From assembly GCA_949592205.1 (NCBI GenBank), contig CATIUR010000001.1:217378250-217442249 (forward strand): 64,000 nt of DNA, read 5' to 3'. The translations under genes were made by a program, and so were the position numbers. The notes under the pieces were generated by a model that saw only the letters and a program-made list of their open reading frames with translations, did no database searches and was not told where the DNA came from. This DNA comes from Helichrysum umbraculigerum. Its lineage: Eukaryota; Streptophyta; Magnoliopsida; Asterales; Asteraceae. Below are positions 58,736 to 64,000 of this stretch, in pieces (position 1 is the first letter of the stretch; every line of letters begins with the position of its first letter).

Positions 58736-60852
58736 TCATACCTTAGCAAAGGTAGACTTTCTCTTTGGAATTGATTTCTTTCTATTATAAATCTTCACAC
58801 TTTCTTCCTCTTTAGCTTCAGGTTTTGACTCTATAAACTCCCCCTCAACCTCTACATCATCAGTTTCCATCTCCTCTGTTTCAACAGATTTATCATCCTC
58901 ATTATCACTCTTTTCAGAATACACCAACCTATCACTAAAACTTACTCTTTTGCAAATATCAAGATTTGCTCCCATAACATCCCATAAATACAAATTAGCC
59001 ACAGCCTTAAAAGGTAATCCTTTGTTTAATGGAAAAACATTTAAACCTGGACCACTTTGTATATTATCATCTGCAACATTTTCACTTGTTTGAACATTTT
59101 CTCCCACATACACCACCATTCTCCTATCATTCTCAGCATCCACCATTTCATCATCCATACCTTCATTAATCACATAATCTGAGACATTCAAATCATCTTC
59201 AACACCTCTATCATCCTCATCATTAAACTCAGGTATATCCATGAAGCTAATATCACCTGCACCTCCAGTATCACCATCATTGTCATCATCTTGACCATCT
59301 GAATCATCACCATTATTCTTCTTATCTTCAGGCATATCATTCTGCTCATTATCATCTTTATTCTCCCCCTTGCCTGAAGATTCCCCAATGTTATTAGCAG
59401 GCAACAAAACCTTATCAACTGCATCTTCAACAACTGACAACCTGGTTTGTAAATCAATGATTTCCTCCCTCTGCTTCTTTATCAATTCACCCTGGGCAGC
59501 CAACATAACCTGTTGCTCCCTTCTCAAAGCTCTTTCCTTCTCAAACTTAGTCCAAATCAGCTTGACATCATGTACCAGATCTTCAATAGTCAATTCCCTA
59601 GTGATATTACTAGCCTCATCAACATTGGAGTGTGACCTCCTAGATGAATCATCGACTACATCTGCCACTGCAGATGTCCCTTTGTTATTGGTACTAGGAC
59701 CTACATTTGAATCATCACCCATAGGTTCATCAAGTATAGTTGCCTCTGGTTGGGTCTTATTGATGTTACCACTATCCTGCCCTGCCAGTGGGCTAGAAAC
59801 AGTAGTGGAAGCCCTTCCAGAATGAACATTTTCATCAAGTATGTTCACCTGTTGTGGTGGATCATTTGACTGAGACTGTGGAGAAACAGGAATCTCCATA
59901 GCCTGTTTAGCCTTCTTGGATTTCTTGGCTTTACTTTGGGTAGGCTGTTGGTTCCCTTGTTTTCTTTTGGTGCCACCTCCTGATGTGTGTTCAGAACCAA
60001 CTTGTGTTGTTGGCCTGTCATCATTTGGTCCAAGTGATGTTGGTAATACACCACCAGTGGCAGAAGGAGCAACTAACATTGTAGAAAATAATGCAGTTTC
60101 CTTCTTGGAAAAAGTATTTTTATACTGGTTCATGGCTCTAATAGTCCTCAAGGATAGAGTAGAACTAACTATTACACTATCCTCTACTGGCAAATTTGAC
60201 AATTGAGTATTCAACAAAAGTTGAACAAATCTAGGGTACATAATGAATGTATCACCCTTTACATTCCTAATCATATTATCTAAGATAAACCTAGACATAT
60301 TAAATTTAATACCCTGTGCCAAGCAGATAATAGGATATGCAATACTAGAACTAAATTCATTAAAACTAGTTCTCTTTTGTGACAAACATACCAGAAAAGT
60401 ATGAATGTAGAACTTCCACTGAGGACAGAACCATGACTTCAAGAAAGTATATTCTGATCTCGCTTTTCCAGAACCTTCATACCCCATATCATTTATACCT
60501 TTAAACAAATCATCTCTTGATAATTCCAGAATTCCTCCTTCATCATCAAACTGTAGAAGTTCTCTAAGAACAATCTCAGTCACCATTACCTTCTTACCCT
60601 TGACAGTGGATTGAATGTGAGTAATTCCATTAACATTCCCTTCCTTCGCATTCTGCCAGAATTCTTAGATGTGTGATCGTATCAATCTTGGAGCGACAGT
60701 AAGGGCATATGTAACTGGACAGTTACTCAAGAAATCGATAATAGGGTGAAAATAATCATCTGCGATTTCTTTGTCAAGAAAGCCCTCATATTGTGTTCAG
60801 AATGAACACTTAGCGTAGAAGTACCAGAATCAGATGAAGATGACGATGCCAT
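58736..60852 (-). pseudogene. Accessory ORF of the Copia-type element, N-terminal half, one frameshift and one stop
   Basis: An ATG at 60852 opens MASSSSSDSGTSTLSVHSEH. After a frameshift near 60780 the frame reads IADDYFHPIIDFLSNC...ALTVAP, then a TAA near 60668, then EFWQNAKEG and on without breaks to 58736. The IIDFL...ALT..P...EFW core and the later YPRFVQLLL block match the + strand accessory ORF at 4763. Then come a Ser/Pro/Gln-rich linker, a helical part (about 59600-59420) and a very acidic Asp/Asn-rich tail (about 59400-59100). The end at 58736 is created by the solo LTR insertion. No membrane segment is seen. Confidence 0.78.
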
Positions 60853-61507
60853 TGATGAAATTGATGAAAGAACGAAGAGCGGTTTACAATAAACAAATCC
60901 AAACGAGAGCGATTATTGAAGGGTTTTGAGAATTTTGAAAGCGTAAGTGAAAAAGTGAAGTATTTGAGTACTTATATGATGACAGTGCCAAGCCCTAAAA
61001 ATAGAACTAACAGTGGCACTGCTGGTTATACCCAGCAGGGGCACAACCTACAAATAAGCCCAACAGGGGTACCTCACTTGGTCAATTATAGTCAACCCTT
61101 TTTAACCATCTAACAAAGCTAACAGCGGCTGATAGTCTAGCAGGGGCATCCGACCAAGGAAACTCCAGCTTAGAACTAACAGGGGCATAAACTTAGCTTT
61201 ATTAGAAAAAGAACCTTTTTTTTTTTTTTTTATAACCAAAATAAGAAGCAACAAATAAAACATTAAACTCCAGCTCAAGTAATGTCTCTTGACAGTGGCT
61301 GAGTCCTGCAATATTAAACTAAGAAAAACAACCAGCAGGGGTTAATCTACACAAATATACTGCAGGGGTTGAAAATACATTGACAGTGGCATAAGGAAAC
61401 TAACAGTGGCACCAACTGTTATCATGAGGAAGCTAACAGTAGCAACACTTGACCCTGTCACATACAATATACTTCACCCCTGTTAGTATCAAATCCTGAC
61501 CAAAACA
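60853..61507 (-). other. Spacer between pol and accessory ORF
   Basis: No coding region. About fourteen copies of the (a/g)(a/c)cag(t/g/c)gg motif are spread at 60980-61490. There is a poly(T) run at about 61218-61236. It may hold a promoter or splice site for the accessory ORF; none can be proven. Confidence 0.6.
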
Positions 61508-64000
61508 CTAAGTGAGATTGATCATACCAATATTAGTGATCAAAAATGTAAACCTTCCTACATCAAATGCTTTTGTAAAAAGATCTGCAAGTTGATTATC
61601 AGTATGAATTTTAAAAATATGAATCAATCTTTTATCATAACAATCTCTTATAAAATGATATCTGATCTCAATGTGTTTGGTTTTTGAATGCTTAACCGGA
61701 TTTTGAATGATACTAATAGCAGAGGTATTATCAATATAAATAGGAGTGTTCATGAAAGTCAAACCATAATCCAACATTTGATTCTGAATCCAAAGAACCT
61801 GTGCACAGCAACTTGATGCTGCAACATATTCTGCTTCTGCTGTAGATGTGGAAACTGTGGTCTGCTTTTTGCATTGCCATGACACTAACCTATTTCCAAG
61901 AAATTGACATCCTCCACTTGTTGATTTTCTATCCATATTCTCACCACCATAGTCACTATCTGTGAAAGCCTTAAGCTCAAAATCTGATCCTTTAGCATAC
62001 CAAAGTCCCAAATCTGGTTGACCTTTCAAGTATCTAAAGATCCTTTTCACTGCATACATGTGTGACTGCTTTGGATTGGTTTGGTACCTAGCACAAAGAC
62101 ACACTGCAAACATAATATCAGGCCTAGATGAAGTTAAATACATCAAAGAACCAATCATTGACCTGTACAAGTGCACATCTACTTCCTCTCCCTCAGGGTC
62201 AGAATTAAGATGTTTGTGTGTCTCCATAGGAGTGCTAGCTATCTTTACATCTTTATAACCAAATTTATTCAAAATATCCTGCACATACTTCCCTTGGTTA
62301 ATAAAGATTCCATCTGTCTTCTGTTTAACCTGCAATCCTAAAAAGAAAGTGAGTTCACCCATTGAACTCATCTTGAATTTCTTATGCATTAAGCCCTCAA
62401 ACTCTTTGCACAATGAATTCCTAGTTGACCCAAAAATAATATCATCAACATAAACCTGTACCAACAATATATCTCTCTGAACCCTCTTGGTAAACAAAGT
62501 CTTGTTAATAGTACCTCTCTTGAATCCATTCTTGAGAAGATACTCAGATAGAGTATCATACCAAGCTCTTGGTGCTTGATGTAACCCATACAAAGCTTTC
62601 TTCAATCTGCACACTCTATCTGGATATGTTGGATCTTCAAACCCTGGTGATTGGCATACATACACCTCATCATCAATTAGACCATGAAGAAAAACACTCT
62701 TCACATCCATTTGATAAACTTTGAAATCCTGATAAGATGCATAAGCTAAAAATAACCTAATAGCTTCTATTCTAGCAACAGGGGCAAAGACATCATCATA
62801 ATCTATTCCTTCTTCCTGTGTGTACCCATGTGCTACCAACCTTGCTTTATTCTTTATCACTATTCCTCTTTCATCTCTCTTGTTCTTGAAGATCCATCTT
62901 GTGCCTATAGCTTTCTTTCCTTTTGGTAGATCAACCAAATCCCATACATCTTGCAGTTTGAACTGCAACAATTCTTCTTGCATTGACTCTATCCAACTTG
63001 GATCTTTGAGAGCTTCCACTGCCTTCTTTGGTTCCATCTGAGAAAGAAAACAAACATATAGTGAAGTATGTAAATCTTCTTCTCTTACCTTGGTTTGATG
63101 TCTAGTCTGAACAGGAGAGCTAATATCACCAATGACCAAATCCAAGGAATGATTTTTATGAACCAGATACTTAGATGTGGATGTATCAAGTAGTTCTCTT
63201 TCCAAATTTGGACCCAAAAGATTATCCATATCAGATTCTGAAAAAGAATCTCTTTCCTCTCTGTCTTTTGAAGGCTTTGGAGTTGTTTCAGAATCTGACA
63301 AAGAAGTCCTTTCCAAGACTTGAAATGGAGGACTTTGTTCAAAATACTTTGGAGATTCATGCTCTCCTTCTGAATCATGTGCTGAATCTGTATGAGAACC
63401 CTTTGAAGTAAATGGTTGATGATCTGATTGAGTTGAACCATCTTCATCCTTGTTTGAACCATTTTTGCCAGTTGACCCACTTGTATCATCTGAAGGTCCA
63501 TCTTTCTCTTGTTGCTCTGATTGGAATGCTTCTGAAGGATCTGGAGACCAAATAGGAAACAATACATACTTCAAGTCATCCTTTTTAGTCTGACTTGAGC
63601 CTGAAAGCCCATCTTCACCTGCATCATTACCTGCATCTGTACCTGCACTAGCAGACAAATCTGGATATCTAAAAGCATGGGTTAGTGCATCAATATCAAA
63701 CAATACTTCTGGACCTTTTCCTTCTACATTTGATGTATTTTCATTAAAGGTCACATCCATGGTCTCCTCTATGATCCTGGTCCTTTTATTAAATACTCTA
63801 TAAGCCTTGCTTTGAATAGAGTATCCAACAAATACAGCCTCATCTACCTTACTCTGAAACTTACCAAGGTGATCCCTGGTATTTAAGACAGTACAAGGAC
63901 ATCCAAATGGTTTTAAAAAGCTAACCAAAGGTTTTCTTTTAAAGAATAACTCATAGGATGTCTTGTTATGAGGTTTAATGATCAAAATCCTATTCAAAAC
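61508..64000 (-). CDS. pol: Copia pol: end of integrase, reverse transcriptase, RNase H (partial at window edge)
   Basis: The frame is open from the window edge to the stop at 61508, about 830 codons. In order: integrase C-terminal part (PHNKTSYELFFKRKP, FGCPCTVLN, EAVFVGYS), a Ser/Asp/Glu-rich linker (about residues 130-300), RT (TRWIFKNKRDE, KARLVAHGYTQEEGIDY, FAPVARIEAIR, active site YVDDIIFGS, LYGLHQAPRAWY) and RNase H (FTDSDYGG, STSTAEAEYVAASSC, HIEIRYHFIRD). RT and RNase H copy the element RNA into DNA in the particle; integrase inserts it. No stop or frameshift is visible, in contrast to the accessory ORF beside it. The DVKSVFLHG block has Val where most relatives have Ala. It could supply enzymes in trans to pol-less relatives such as 574-10368. 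Confidence 0.93.
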   Translation of the reverse strand, partial: VLNRILIIKPHNKTSYELFFKRKPLVSFLKPFGCPCTVLNTRDHLGKFQSKVDEAVFVGYSIQSKAYRVFNKRTRIIEETMDVTFNENTSNVEGKGPEVLFDIDALTHAFRYPDLSASAGTDAGNDAGEDGLSGSSQTKKDDLKYVLFPIWSPDPSEAFQSEQQEKDGPSDDTSGSTGKNGSNKDEDGSTQSDHQPFTSKGSHTDSAHDSEGEHESPKYFEQSPPFQVLERTSLSDSETTPKPSKDREERDSFSESDMDNLLGPNLERELLDTSTSKYLVHKNHSLDLVIGDISSPVQTRHQTKVREEDLHTSLYVCFLSQMEPKKAVEALKDPSWIESMQEELLQFKLQDVWDLVDLPKGKKAIGTRWIFKNKRDERGIVIKNKARLVAHGYTQEEGIDYDDVFAPVARIEAIRLFLAYASYQDFKVYQMDVKSVFLHGLIDDEVYVCQSPGFEDPTYPDRVCRLKKALYGLHQAPRAWYDTLSEYLLKNGFKRGTINKTLFTKRVQRDILLVQVYVDDIIFGSTRNSLCKEFEGLMHKKFKMSSMGELTFFLGLQVKQKTDGIFINQGKYVQDILNKFGYKDVKIASTPMETHKHLNSDPEGEEVDVHLYRSMIGSLMYLTSSRPDIMFAVCLCARYQTNPKQSHMYAVKRIFRYLKGQPDLGLWYAKGSDFELKAFTDSDYGGENMDRKSTSGGCQFLGNRLVSWQCKKQTTVSTSTAEAEYVAASSCCAQVLWIQNQMLDYGLTFMNTPIYIDNTSAISIIQNPVKHSKTKHIEIRYHFIRDCYDKRLIHIFKIHTDNQLADLFTKAFDVGRFTFLITNIGMINLT

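Larger units (their letters stand above)
54739..64000 (-). mobile_element. Copia-type (SIRE/Maximus-like) LTR retrotransposon with accessory ORF, 3' part
   Basis: Read on the - strand: pol (64000-61508, cut by the window edge), spacer, accessory ORF (60852-55261, split by a solo LTR), polypurine tract, 3' LTR (55225-54739). The 5' LTR and gag lie outside the window. It inserted into the RT of the Gypsy element. Pol is open throughout. The likely target copy at this end is tagta (54734-54738); the other copy is out of view. It shares the tract and LTR start with the element at 574-10368 but has a shorter LTR (487 bp). Confidence 0.9.

Noticed and set aside
58571..58774. 67-codon open frame across the solo LTR border
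   Set aside because: It spans an insertion junction and has no homology that I recognise.

Overview
The window is nuclear DNA of a flowering plant. I infer an Asteraceae-type eudicot: Y14 has the usual plant exon layout, introns are AT-rich with GT-AG borders, and most of the sequence is nested plant transposons. Only two host genes are visible: Y14 (exon junction complex RNA-binding protein, + strand, coding exons 25371-33633) and a secreted beta-propeller-like repeat protein of unknown role (- strand, 38521-34653). They are convergent, about 1 kb apart.

Layout. 1-573 and 10374-12863 hold old repeat DNA split by a young Copia-type LTR element at 574-10368. That element has 1.04-kb LTRs and a 5-bp target duplication. 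It keeps gag and a very long accessory ORF but has lost all of pol. A probable solo Gypsy LTR (12869-15685, - strand) follows. Three DNA transposons then stand almost end to end: a MULE-like element (16161-17627), a second MULE-like element full of a CACATGTG palindrome (17648-22420), and a hAT element (22442-25252) carrying an Athila-like ORF fragment. Each has terminal inverted repeats and its own target duplication, and the stack ends about 120 bp before the Y14 start codon. Y14 intron 1 (7.4 kb) holds Helitron-like ends and a large palindrome with TPX2-like exon fragments and a LINE remnant. The propeller gene is followed by a third MULE-like element (38989-42597) of the same palindrome-array type. 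42608-48205 is AT-rich and has a Helitron-like element, a MITE, a SINE head and microsatellites, but no gene that I can see. 48206-52690 is a mosaic of Gypsy (Tekay-like) LTR pieces leading into a broken Gypsy gag-protease-RT (52894-54738). A second Copia-type element (- strand, 54739 to beyond the window) cuts that RT. This element has an open pol and an accessory ORF split by a 1.7-kb solo LTR.

The main observation concerns the two Copia-type elements. They have different LTRs but the same polypurine tract and LTR start. Both carry, between pol (or its deletion point) and the 3' LTR, a 1,300-1,440-codon accessory ORF whose N- and C-terminal parts align by eye. Each element is also peppered with its own short C-N-CTG type motif, in the LTRs, the spacers and the low-complexity coding parts. 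A second distinctive feature is the pair of MULE-like elements that carry long arrays of a 14-bp near-palindrome beside a lysine-rich or FAR1-like gene remnant.

All calls are by eye from sequence; no database search was run.
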